Positions 16,289-22,460 of a DNA stretch of 44,770 nt are shown here, piece by piece (within the stretch, counting starts at the first letter, position 1; each line of letters opens with the position of its first letter). The notes under the pieces were generated by a model. That model saw only the letters and a list, made by a program, of their open reading frames with translations. It searched no databases and was not told where the DNA came from. The stretch is from a virus. Location of the stretch: positions 1 to 44,770 of the IMG/VR virus record IMGVR_UViG_3300024520_000011. The stretch is one strand, 5' to 3'. The position numbers and the translations under genes were made by a program.

Positions 16289-16788
16289 CCGAATTGCATC
16301 TCCTTCGCTGTTTCGGGGTCAGGCTTGGTTTCAATCTCACCATTTGCCCATTTAATTACTTCTTTTACATAGCAGTCCCTTTGGTATATATGCGGCTCTA
16401 AAACCTTGCCAATGGCTTCTAGGGCTTCGACAGCTTTGCTCATATTCGCAATGGCTTCTTCTGATCCCATCTCCTCTTCAGCAAAGTATTCTCTTGTGAA
16501 CTCTATGCCAAAAGGATAATCTTTATAAAGCCCGTCTGCTGTTTCGGTTTCATCCAGTTCATTTTCAAAGGTTTCTATAAAGCTATCGCATGTTAATTCG
16601 TCTGCAAACAAAAGGGTCAAGTTGCCATCATCTATGACAAAATCCATTTTGGCTTTGGGTCTGTTACCTTTTGATTCCACATACTGTTCAAACTGCCCCA
16701 GCCTTTTACTGGTCGTTCTTTCATGCTTCAGTCTTAAGTCGTCAGTTCCATCGCCATACAGTTTTCGGATTTCTTTTTTAAAGCTCAT
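16285..16788 (-). CDS. Hypothetical acidic protein (167 aa)
   Basis: Soluble, strongly acidic in the middle (FENELDETETADGLYKDYPF), with an N-terminal basic helix. No known motif. It overlaps the exonuclease start by 4 bp and the upstream gene by 11 bp, so it belongs to the recombination operon and may be an accessory factor. An AGAGG site precedes the ATG. Confidence 0.6.
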   Translation of the reverse strand: MSFKKEIRKLYGDGTDDLRLKHERTTSKRLGQFEQYVESKGNRPKAKMDFVIDDGNLTLLFADELTCDSFIETFENELDETETADGLYKDYPFGIEFTREYFAEEEMGSEEAIANMSKAVEALEAIGKVLEPHIYQRDCYVKEVIKWANGEIETKPDPETAKEMQFG

Positions 16789-16954
16789 TTTTATCCTCTT
16801 CTATAAAAAAGTTGTTATATGTCAATGAATCTAAAAACCCGACAAAGGCATTGCCTTTATCTTTCGATCCTCGTTTTTCTAAATACTGCAGGAACTTTTC
16901 AGCCTCTTCGTCTGTAAACTCGCCCTCGCTTTGATACATGCGCCAATACTGCAT
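16778..16954 (-). CDS. Hypothetical small protein (58 aa; start uncertain)
   Basis: The ATG at 16954 is preceded by GAGAAAGGAG at 5 bases, giving MQYWRMYQSEGEFTDEEAEK and a charged helical body. The frame stays open upstream to a TTG at 17056 without a ribosome site; the extra 34 codons (ARERIRELIRHLDRKSAGVR) also look like protein, so the longer form of 92 aa is possible. No function recognised. Confidence 0.5.
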   Translation of the reverse strand: MQYWRMYQSEGEFTDEEAEKFLQYLEKRGSKDKGNAFVGFLDSLTYNNFFIEEDKNEL

Positions 16955-17083
16955 GGCTACTCCTTTCTCCCACTGGCACGGATATCCTCGCACCCCAGCC
17001 GACTTTCTATCTAAGTGCCGGATTAGCTCTCTTATCCGCTCCCTTGCCCAGTTCAATTAAGAACGCCAGTGGTTTAAATTAGT

Positions 17084-17266
17084 TTATAAATTTGCTATTA
17101 TTCCCCAAGCTAAAGATATAAAAGCGATAACTCCTATGGTTACCATGCCAGCCCCCCAAAAGACTTCATACTTTTTATTATTCCCCACAATCCTTTTTCT
17201 TATTAGCCAAAACAATATCCCGAAAACCATTGTTGATATTATTGCTATTTTAAATGGTATTGGCAT
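17084..17266 (-). CDS. Small two-TM membrane protein
   Basis: 60 aa with two hydrophobic helices (about 4-22 KIAIISTMVFGILFWLI and 36-58 FWGAGMVTIGVIAFISLAW) joined by a basic loop RKRIVGNNKK. The hairpin shape fits a small inner-membrane protein with both ends outside the cytoplasm. Early-operon location suggests host-membrane modification or exclusion, which is inference. GAAAGGGGGCGAATT precedes the ATG. Confidence 0.6.
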   Translation of the reverse strand: MPIPFKIAIISTMVFGILFWLIRKRIVGNNKKYEVFWGAGMVTIGVIAFISLAWGIIANL

Positions 17267-17293
17267 AATTCGCCCCCTTTCGTTGTTATTCTG

Positions 17294-17569
17294 TTATTTC
17301 CCAGTTTTGCCCTCTTCTATACGATACTCCCGTGCCCAGCGAGGAAAAACTGATAGCCAAACGCCTCTTTGATTGGACACGGTAACGTAAAAAAGAAAGC
17401 ATTCATCTTCTTCTAAATAGTCAGGCTCTTCACCTTCAAGCTCTTCTGCATAGCTTTTAGCCGCTTCATGTGTCGAGCCAGCTTCCCTTTCTTCAAACTC
17501 TGCAGGATCAATGTCATTAGGGTCAATATAAACTCCATCCTCTGCTTGCCATATCTTGTATTTTGCCAT
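17294..17569 (-). CDS. Hypothetical acidic protein, paralogue of 17584-17856
   Basis: 91 aa. N-terminus MAKYKIWQAEDGVYIDPNDI matches MDNYKIYHAENGKKIDPKDI of the neighbouring gene, and both then carry an A..S..HAA/EAAK..A.Y helix, an acidic loop and a V-W-V/WL-S strand. A tandem duplication is the simplest explanation. Function unknown; soluble, probably a small beta/alpha domain. Confidence 0.65.
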   Translation of the reverse strand: MAKYKIWQAEDGVYIDPNDIDPAEFEEREAGSTHEAAKSYAEELEGEEPDYLEEDECFLFYVTVSNQRGVWLSVFPRWAREYRIEEGKTGK

Positions 17570-17583
17570 TGTTTGTTCTCCCT

Positions 17584-17856
17584 TTATTCGGCTTCCCGAC
17601 TATTATAAGACAAATCATAGGTTGCTGTTACCCAAACCCAGACTCCGGGGTTTTCAGACTCTGGCTGTTTGATGACATAATAAAGCCTTTCAAACCCTTC
17701 TTCTGGAAGGTCTGCAAAGCTATCATCATATGCAGCTATTTTTTCAGCGGCATGCTCTGGTGACCATGCAGACACCATAACCCGTTCTTTTGGGGCAATG
17801 TCTTTTGGGTCAATCTTTTTGCCGTTCTCCGCATGGTATATTTTGTAGTTATCCAT
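17584..17856 (-). CDS. Hypothetical acidic protein, paralogue of 17294-17569
   Basis: 90 aa from the ATG at 17856, chosen because AAAGGGAG lies 7 bases upstream and because this start aligns with its paralogue. Contains SAWSPEHAAEKIAAYDDSFA and GVWVWVTATYDLSYN. The ribosome site lies inside the end of the preceding short gene (8-bp overlap). Confidence 0.65.
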   Translation of the reverse strand: MDNYKIYHAENGKKIDPKDIAPKERVMVSAWSPEHAAEKIAAYDDSFADLPEEGFERLYYVIKQPESENPGVWVWVTATYDLSYNSREAE

Positions 17857-18001
17857 TATGAATCTCCCTTTGGAATGGAGATATTCCCAAAGGCTTTGCC
17901 ATGTCAAAATTGCTGAACATCGCATCCCCGCTATAATCAGCATCCTTCTTTTTGAGGATGCCCCGAATTATATCAATTTCTTTTTCGATTGTTTTTTGCA
18001 T
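17849..18001 (-). CDS. Truncated DUF1599-like protein (50 aa)
   Basis: Starts at the ATG at 18001 (GGGAG 7 bases upstream); longer in-frame starts would cross the promoter. The sequence DIIRGILKKKDADYSGDAMF followed by SNFDMAKPLGISP matches the N-terminal 'K..DYsgd...NF.....lgi.p' block of DUF1599-like phage proteins, which usually continue for another 40 or more residues. Here the protein stops just after that block. It is the first gene of the leftward operon. Either a trimmed functional fragment or a remnant. Confidence 0.55.
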   Translation of the reverse strand: MQKTIEKEIDIIRGILKKKDADYSGDAMFSNFDMAKPLGISPFQREIHNG

Positions 18002-18038
18002 GTTTAATCTCCCGTTTGGTTCGTGATTATTAAAAGCC

Positions 18039-18067
18039 ACTTTACACGATGGTTTTTTGGTTGTCAA
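18039..18067 (-). promoter_or_regulatory. Leftward early promoter
   Basis: On the minus strand, TTGACA (18067-18062) and TAAAGT (18044-18039) are separated by exactly 17 bp, an excellent sigma-70 match at -35 and 4/6 at -10. It would start the leftward operon beginning at 18001. Confidence 0.75.
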
Positions 18068-18070
18068 GGA

Positions 18071-18094
18071 AAATATTAAAATAAATATTAAAAT
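18071..18094. promoter_or_regulatory. Tandem 12-bp operator candidate
   Basis: Two perfect head-to-tail copies of AAATATTAAAAT lie between the -35 elements of the two divergent promoters. A shorter AAATATT recurs at 18135-18141, downstream of the rightward -10. Binding by the adjacent HTH protein (18160) would control both promoters; this is inference. Confidence 0.6.
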
Positions 18095-18099
18095 AGTTG

Positions 18100-18128
18100 T
18101 TGACTTTTCTTTCCTGCCGTGCAATAGT
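18100..18128 (+). promoter_or_regulatory. Rightward early promoter
   Basis: TTGACT (18100-18105), 17-bp spacer, AATAGT (18123-18128, 4/6). It drives the HTH gene at 18160. The 14 bases from the -35 (TTGACTTTTCTTTC) recur at 32185-32198. Confidence 0.6.
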
Positions 18129-18159
18129 GACCGCAAATATTGATTAATAGGAGGTTTTT

Positions 18160-18378
18160 ATGAAAAAAGGCAATACACGAGTTGACAAACAGAAGCTTGA
18201 TAAAAGATTAAGCGATTTAAACATCACCCGGACTGAATTGGCTGCTAAAATGAGGTACTCTGCTACACACCTGGAACATATTATGAAGAGAGGCCAGTTA
18301 TTAATGCGTCATCAGGATGCCTTTGTAAAGGTGTTAGGGCATGGCGATTATCTGGTAACCGTGAAGGGGGAAAAATGA
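18160..18378 (+). CDS. Small helix-turn-helix regulator, Cro-like position
   Basis: 72 aa. Residues 8-45 (KQKLDKRLSDLNITRTELAA then MRYSATHLEHIMKRGQL) fit an XRE-type HTH: helix, LTRTELA turn, recognition helix YSATHLEHI. AATAGGAGG precedes the ATG. As the first gene rightward of a divergent promoter pair with a tandem repeat, it occupies the place of a cro gene. No partner CI-type repressor with a dimerisation/cleavage domain is present in the window, so it may be the sole early switch protein. Confidence 0.65.
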   Translation: MKKGNTRVDKQKLDKRLSDLNITRTELAAKMRYSATHLEHIMKRGQLLMRHQDAFVKVLGHGDYLVTVKGEK

Positions 18379-18758
18379 ACTACTCGAAAGAATTCAACGA
18401 TAAGGTTCGGGCGATACTGGAATATATCAAATGCCCATATGACCTTACCTGCCTTGACATTAACCATACAGGAGAGGAAAAAATATTATTCCAGTTTCTG
18501 AAAGCGATTGAGTATAATTTTATAGATTATGATTTTGCTTTTGCGTGGATGCAAGAAACAGACCCAGAAATAGAATGGGAAGATAAGCGAGAGCTTCTGG
18601 CGTTGCATAACAAAGATTATTTTTTCGCCACATCGGAGACGCAAGGCAGTGGTAGGACTGCGCCATTGCCTGGCTTTGTAGTGCCATACAAGGAAACAAC
18701 GAGGCTTTTACTCCCTACCAAAAAGCTCATTAACGAGCTAACAGACGCAATTTTTTAG
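18375..18758 (+). CDS. Hypothetical protein (127 aa)
   Basis: Overlaps the HTH gene by ATGA. The sequence is acidic with many aromatic residues (EYNFIDYDFAFAWMQETDPE) and no known motif; the C-terminus has a basic helix (TRLLLPTKKLINELTD). Tight coupling to the regulator suggests an early regulatory or host-takeover role, which is inference. Confidence 0.6.
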   Translation: MNYSKEFNDKVRAILEYIKCPYDLTCLDINHTGEEKILFQFLKAIEYNFIDYDFAFAWMQETDPEIEWEDKRELLALHNKDYFFATSETQGSGRTAPLPGFVVPYKETTRLLLPTKKLINELTDAIF

Positions 18759-18777
18759 AGGTGGAGGAGGAAAAATA

Positions 18778-18987
18778 ATGCACGACAAAAATAAGCATAA
18801 AATACTGGTTTTCGATACTCTTGTGTCAGAGGAAGTGCCACACCTGAAAGCTGAGGTTCTGGACATTAAGCGCATCGAAACTATCGCAGTCAAAATGAAG
18901 TGGAGCGAAGGGGAGCGGACATTTATAATGACCCAGGAGGAGTTTGAAAAAACAGCGTGGGTATATGAAGAGGAGAAGGAACAATGA
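18778..18987 (+). CDS. Hypothetical protein (69 aa)
   Basis: Begins MHDKNKHKILVFDTLVSEEV after GGTGGAGGAGG, followed by strands (AVKMKWSEGERTFIMTQEEF) and an acidic helical end. No family recognised. The stop overlaps the next start by 4 bp. Confidence 0.6.
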   Translation: MHDKNKHKILVFDTLVSEEVPHLKAEVLDIKRIETIAVKMKWSEGERTFIMTQEEFEKTAWVYEEEKEQ

Positions 18988-19508
18988 AAATAAAAATGCA
19001 ATGTGCAAGATGTTTCAAAGAAGGTTTCAAAAAAACCTCTATTTATTGTGAGGAGTGCATTGAAAGTGATGCAATAACTCACTGCGAATTTTGTAACGAT
19101 TATGTCTTTGACGATCCTGATGGGCTTTGTCAGCACATCTTTGTTACTCAACACATGGAATTTTCTGGAAGTGGCTATTTCGGAGAGCAGCTCTACCATC
19201 ATAGAGAGGAGGTTTTTTTAACTGCTTTCTGTAAAGAGATGCCCCGCTTTGTGTTAACCGCAATAGTAAAACAAATACGAAAAAGCGGCGACCCTTATTT
19301 ATGGTGGACTCTTGGCAAAGCTTGCGAAAAAAGCAACCATAAAGCAGAGGTTTATGATGAACTCGACAAAAGGCTGTGTCGTGCTAAAGGCGAATTCAAA
19401 GACGCTATTCGGTTTTTAAGATCAATAGAGGAAAAAAGCGATTGCTCAGAATGGACAGCGGCATTTATTAAGCAAGCGAAGCAAAAAAATTGGAAAAGCA
19501 AACAATGA
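18984..19508 (+). CDS. Zinc-finger-like protein (174 aa)
   Basis: Residues 6-37 carry two cysteine pairs and an HCEFC knuckle (CARCFKEGFKKTSIYCEEC, then HCEFC), then further Cys/His (LCQHIFVTQH). This is the pattern of a zinc ribbon or paired treble-clef, suggesting nucleic-acid or protein binding. The rest is helical and charged. It is flanked on both sides by ATGA overlaps, so it is in a tightly coupled early operon. Confidence 0.55.
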   Translation: MKIKMQCARCFKEGFKKTSIYCEECIESDAITHCEFCNDYVFDDPDGLCQHIFVTQHMEFSGSGYFGEQLYHHREEVFLTAFCKEMPRFVLTAIVKQIRKSGDPYLWWTLGKACEKSNHKAEVYDELDKRLCRAKGEFKDAIRFLRSIEEKSDCSEWTAAFIKQAKQKNWKSKQ

Positions 19509-19819
19509 AAGTAAGATATAAAAAGATAGAGCCGGAACTTTTGAGTATTTACCATGTTGCTGATCGGTGCGGCTTTTTTACTACTGAAACTGATCTTAAC
19601 GGCGGCTATGGCTGCACGTTCCCGGAAAAGGAAAAAGGATACCCCGGTTGCTGTTACCAGTTCGACTGCCCGGTTTCGCATGAGGCTAGTTTGGAAGATT
19701 TAAGGAAAATGGATCAAGACCTTTATGAAGAGTACAAACATTGTACAGGCGACCTGGAAGATCATGGAAGTGAGTGGATGGTGATGTACAGGACGGCCAA
19801 AACAACAAAGGAGAGTTGA
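19505..19819 (+). CDS. Hypothetical Cys-containing protein (104 aa)
   Basis: Start chosen at the ATG at 19505 (ATGA with the previous stop); an in-frame TTG at 19490 is less likely. Contains CGFFTTETDLNGGYGCTFPE and GYPGCCYQFDCPVSHEASLE, six cysteines within about 45 residues, which could bind metal. An acidic helix follows. Function unknown. Confidence 0.55.
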   Translation: MKVRYKKIEPELLSIYHVADRCGFFTTETDLNGGYGCTFPEKEKGYPGCCYQFDCPVSHEASLEDLRKMDQDLYEEYKHCTGDLEDHGSEWMVMYRTAKTTKES

Positions 19820-19821
19820 TT

Positions 19822-20037
19822 ATGGAGAACAGCTTTAAAATATCATGGGGAATACATAACGGAACGCAGGATAGCCGGGATCATTGCGAACCCATAATAG
19901 CTGATACACAAAAAAAAGCGATTAACCAATACAAGAAGCGGATAACCTTCTTACGCTCTATCGGGCAGTTCCTTTGGTATGCAAATATAACATACCCAAA
20001 AACAGAAAGGCTTGAGGACGGGGACGCATACAGATAG
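19822..20037 (+). CDS. Hypothetical protein (71 aa)
   Basis: The ATG at 19822 has AAAGGAG 8 bases upstream, which decides the start over longer in-frame options. MENSFKISWGIHNGTQDSRD is followed by a basic helix (KKAINQYKKRITFLRSIGQF). Not recognised. Confidence 0.55.
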   Translation: MENSFKISWGIHNGTQDSRDHCEPIIADTQKKAINQYKKRITFLRSIGQFLWYANITYPKTERLEDGDAYR

Positions 20038-20096
20038 GGTATGATGTTGTGTGTGTATGATTTAAACAAACACTTTAACAAAGGGAGCATAACAAA

Positions 20097-20297
20097 ATGA
20101 TTAAAAACGGAAAAACATATGTAAAAGTTCAACATGAAACACAAGGGTCACGCATGGAGGCCGGCGATGTCTGCTATATAGACGGGTATGCTCAATTTGC
20201 GACAGGCAGGCCATGCGCTGTTATAGTAAGGGATAGCGACGGCGTGATGGAGTGGGCAGATATTCCTAATCTTAAAGCCATAAAGGAAACCGATTAA
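20097..20297 (+). CDS. Hypothetical beta-rich protein (66 aa)
   Basis: MIKNGKTYVKVQHETQGSRM, then GDVCYIDGYAQFATGRPCAV and a WADIPNLKAIKETD end. The strand-turn pattern suggests a small barrel. AAAGGGAGCATAACAAA precedes the ATG. No family recognised. Confidence 0.55.
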   Translation: MIKNGKTYVKVQHETQGSRMEAGDVCYIDGYAQFATGRPCAVIVRDSDGVMEWADIPNLKAIKETD

Positions 20298-20315
20298 CAG
20301 CGGAAAGGATAACCA

Positions 20316-20531
20316 ATGACCGTAAAATTTAACAGAGTGGACATAACAGGATTAAGGGCTACCCACTTTGAACAGCTCCGGGACTATGTTGAGCATAGGG
20401 AAAGAACTAATTATTATTATGGCAATAGAGAGCAGTATGAAAAACGACATAAAGAGCTAAAAGTCTGGTTAGCACAGATAATCATTAAGGCAAAAGACAC
20501 TAACAACCGGATTCCGAAAGCGAAAGGGTAA
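20316..20531 (+). CDS. Hypothetical protein, paralogue of 21772-21966
   Basis: 71 aa. It shares VDITGLRATHF with VDIAGLKADHF of the later gene, and both then carry an HY/ELGY...YYG..../Y...E..K..L.WL..II helix ending. The arrangement 'A.HF......Y...YG.......H..LK.WL..I' occurs in small phage proteins of unknown function. Basic and probably helical. Confidence 0.6.
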   Translation: MTVKFNRVDITGLRATHFEQLRDYVEHRERTNYYYGNREQYEKRHKELKVWLAQIIIKAKDTNNRIPKAKG

Positions 20532-20534
20532 ACA

Positions 20535-20846
20535 ATGAGCGATGACAAAGAAAAAATCGTGCAGGTGCTTATGTACACCGAAAGCCCGACAGAACCACCG
20601 CTAATCGGATTAAGCAATCAGGGCAGAACATATGAAATGATCGGTTTTTGGGAAGATGGGAAGCCCGTTGGCTGTGAGTGGAAGCCCTTCATAGAGCCGT
20701 TAGCGCAGGAAAAAGAAACCACTGAAGAGGACATAATAAAGTGGTTCAACAACAAATATGTTTTGTCAGGCAGAATGGAAGCAGTTGAGCACACCGGGTT
20801 TGACGTATGCCGTTTTATTGCGGAATTTATTAACGAAAGGAGATAG
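20535..20846 (+). CDS. Hypothetical protein (103 aa)
   Basis: An N-terminal beta sheet region (KIVQVLMYTESPTEPPLIGL), a GKPVGCEWKPF loop and a C-terminal helix (FDVCRFIAEFINERR). Starts 3 bp after the previous stop. No family identified. Confidence 0.6.
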   Translation: MSDDKEKIVQVLMYTESPTEPPLIGLSNQGRTYEMIGFWEDGKPVGCEWKPFIEPLAQEKETTEEDIIKWFNNKYVLSGRMEAVEHTGFDVCRFIAEFINERR

Positions 20847-20848
20847 GG

Positions 20849-21250
20849 GTGAAAAAGGACATAAGGATTGCAATGAAAACAGAATTAAAGTTGACAGTGA
20901 TTATCAGAAATGACGCTCCCATTCGCCAATGTCAGGATAACCCTTCCTACAGAAGCGTAACGATAGAGTTAACAGAAAAGCAAATGGGCAAGCTCGATTT
21001 AAAATATACAGACAACAACTTGTGCGACACTTCTTTTTATGAGGAGATATCCCAGTGTTTTTTGGAGCCTCTAAACAGCGAAGGCAAAGAAAGAAAGAGA
21101 GTACAGGTGGTAAAAAGTTACAAAAGCGGCTATGGCGTTGTTTGCCCTGAGTGCCCGGGCTGGGAGGAGCGACCACTTGCATTAGACCCGAATTGTTTTG
21201 GGGAAACTTGGACATGTACCGATTGTGGGAATGTTTTTGATGTTGACTAG
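20849..21250 (+). CDS. Zinc-ribbon protein with GTG start (133 aa)
   Basis: A GTG at 20849 follows AAAGGAG by 6 bases; a later ATG at 20873 has no ribosome site. The C-terminus has CPECPGWEERP then CFGETWTCTDCGNVFDVD, a two-pair zinc ribbon of the transcription-factor type. The N-terminal 90 residues are beta-rich (LKLTVIIRNDAPIRQ). A nucleic-acid-binding role is likely. Confidence 0.6.
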   Translation: MKKDIRIAMKTELKLTVIIRNDAPIRQCQDNPSYRSVTIELTEKQMGKLDLKYTDNNLCDTSFYEEISQCFLEPLNSEGKERKRVQVVKSYKSGYGVVCPECPGWEERPLALDPNCFGETWTCTDCGNVFDVD

Positions 21251-21283
21251 ACAGAGGATTAAACGGAGGGGAGTTAACTTTAG

Positions 21284-21417
21284 ATGACTTTAAGAAAGCC
21301 TTGAAGGATATGGATACAATAGAACTTGTTTCTTTATTTGACGTTCCGCAATTAACAGACAAAGAGCTTGCTTCTTTGTATGAGTCTATACCCAACGCGA
21401 TAAATATTAATGATTAA
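21284..21417 (+). pseudogene. Small gene with broken or non-canonical start
   Basis: GGAGGGGAG at 21265-21273 heads a good ribosome site, and its flank GATTAAACGGAGG is shared with the leader of the gene at 21772. The ATG at 21284, though, leads to a stop after six codons. In the +2 frame an open, protein-like stretch (FKKALKDMDTIELVSLFDVP, then QLTDKELASLYESIPN) runs to 21417. One extra base at the ATG would restore a 44-residue protein. An internal ATG at 21310 would give 35 residues without a site. Confidence 0.4.
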
Positions 21418-21430
21418 AGGAGGAAAAGAC

Positions 21431-21691
21431 ATGGCAAAGGAAAAAAAAGACAACGCAGTAAAAAAGGCAATGGAAGTAATCAAAAAAGCAATGATAGATG
21501 ATAATCCGGGAGAAGCGGGAAGTTATGCCCATAGCTGGCACTGTAACATTGCAATGATGTGCTATGATGCAATGGCAGACGCAGCAAAGAAAACAGGCGC
21601 AGAATTTGATTACGTAGCATTTCTTGAAATAGGGAATGATGCAGCCAGCAGATTTATGAAGCTTTGTTTTGACGTGGAAACCAGGCGATAG
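21431..21691 (+). CDS. Hypothetical protein (86 aa)
   Basis: AAAGGAGGAAAAGAC just before the ATG at 21431 decides this start. Helical, with a His/Cys/Met cluster in AHSWHCNIAMMCYDAMADAA. It resembles small helical phage proteins of unknown function. It is followed by a stable hairpin at 21705-21736. Confidence 0.6.
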   Translation: MAKEKKDNAVKKAMEVIKKAMIDDNPGEAGSYAHSWHCNIAMMCYDAMADAAKKTGAEFDYVAFLEIGNDAASRFMKLCFDVETRR

Positions 21692-21704
21692 CGATAACCC
21701 TTCC

Positions 21705-21736
21705 GCTGGCTGTAGGTTAAAGAATCTGCAGCCAGC
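21705..21736 (+). other. Intergenic RNA hairpin
   Basis: GCTGGCTGTAG (21705-21715) pairs with CTGCAGCCAGC (21726-21736) through 11 bp including one G-U, loop of 10. No T-run follows, so it is not a classical terminator; it may act as a transcript stabiliser or processing site between 21691 and 21772. Confidence 0.6.
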
Positions 21737-21771
21737 AAGAAACCCTTGAAAGCGATTAAACGGAGGCGATA

Positions 21772-21966
21772 ATGAGTGATGACAGTGTGGACATTGCAGG
21801 ATTAAAAGCCGATCACTTTGCAATGATGTTAGAAGGGCTTGACTATATGCATCATGAATTAGGATATGGGCTTGGAAGTGAGAGCCATTATACGCAAAAC
21901 GAAAACACGTATAATGAGGCTCTGTCTTGGCTACAGGGAATAATTAACAATATGAAAAGGACTTGA
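21772..21966 (+). CDS. Hypothetical protein, paralogue of 20316-20531
   Basis: 64 aa with VDIAGLKADHF, followed by an EGLDYMHHELGYGLG helix and a LSWLQGIINNMK end, aligning with the earlier paralogue. The leader GATTAAACGGAGG matches that before 21284. Function unknown. Confidence 0.6.
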   Translation: MSDDSVDIAGLKADHFAMMLEGLDYMHHELGYGLGSESHYTQNENTYNEALSWLQGIINNMKRT

Positions 21967-21967
21967 T

Positions 21968-22267
21968 ATGAAAGACAAAAGAATCAAACAATTTATTGCG
22001 TTTTTAGACACATTGCCGGACATTGATGAATATAGGTATAAAGAAGATGGAAAGTACCTCATTACTAATGAATGGCTTTGCGGCACGTTTGCTGGGCGTG
22101 GCTTTGTTGGAGATACACCCAAAGACGCCGCTATGCAGCTCATGGATTACTTTGACGAACATTTAAATCACAAAAGCTGGGTTGGTGGTGGTGTTACAGA
22201 AAGCGGATGGCCTGATTTGGATAAAGTTAAAAGCTACATAGACACTTTTGATAGATACAATAAATAA
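21968..22267 (+). CDS. Hypothetical protein (99 aa)
   Basis: MKDKRIKQFIAFLDTLPDID, then YLITNEWLCGTFAGRGFVGD and a helical LMDYFDEHLNH region. It has a compact alpha/beta look. It begins 1 bp after the preceding stop and is the last gene before the ncRNA interval. Confidence 0.6.
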   Translation: MKDKRIKQFIAFLDTLPDIDEYRYKEDGKYLITNEWLCGTFAGRGFVGDTPKDAAMQLMDYFDEHLNHKSWVGGGVTESGWPDLDKVKSYIDTFDRYNK

Positions 22268-22270
22268 CCC

Positions 22271-22299
22271 TTGACAAAGCCATTAAAGGTTGCAATAGA
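22271..22299 (+). promoter_or_regulatory. Promoter of structured RNA
   Basis: TTGACA (22271-22276), 17-bp spacer and AATAGA (22294-22299). The -10 neighbourhood GCAATAG is the same as in the rightward early promoter at 18121-18127. Transcription would begin near 22306. Confidence 0.6.
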
Positions 22300-22305
22300 G
22301 AATAC

Positions 22306-22443
22306 ACAGCGTTGGGGAGCGCTTTTTAATGAAAATAAGAACATCTAAAATAAAAATAAAGCCTTATCAGAGGTGGGGAGCTATCCCCAAAAAGAGTTGT
22401 ACTCATAGATGTTCGGCTCTCCGCTTCTGATAGGGCTTTTTTT
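22306..22443 (+). ncRNA. Structured non-coding RNA with 24-bp stem and predicted pseudoknot
   Basis: The interval lies between a promoter and a terminator and carries no ORF. Elements in order: a weak hairpin AGCG/CGCT at about 22308-22323 whose loop holds GGGGAG; a single-stranded region containing GAACATCTA (22339-22347); the left arm 22358-22381; a 34-base loop that contains TAGATGTTC (22406-22414), the exact complement of GAACATCTA; and the right arm 22416-22439. The two arms pair along all 24 bp (four G-U pairs), then the 9-bp helix would form a pseudoknot. GGGGAGC in the first hairpin (22314-22320) duplicates the left-arm segment 22375-22381, so it could compete for the right arm, as in a riboswitch or antiterminator. 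Expected length about 138 nt. It could be a trans-acting RNA or a 5' leader of the HNH gene. Confidence 0.65.
22358..22443 (+). terminator. Long-stem terminator
   Basis: The 24-bp stem described for the RNA ends in a seven-T run (22437-22443). It precedes the HNH gene's ATG (22461) by 17 bp, so it may limit read-through into the replication genes unless pairing is changed. Confidence 0.7.
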
Positions 22444-22460
22444 GTTTATGGAGGTAGCTA

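Noticed and set aside
17849-18136. Longer 95-codon start for the first leftward gene
   Set aside because: It would run through the promoter and operator, has no ribosome site and adds a low-complexity segment.
18002-18159. Attachment site or integrase remnant
   Set aside because: No integrase gene and no core repeat found anywhere in the window.
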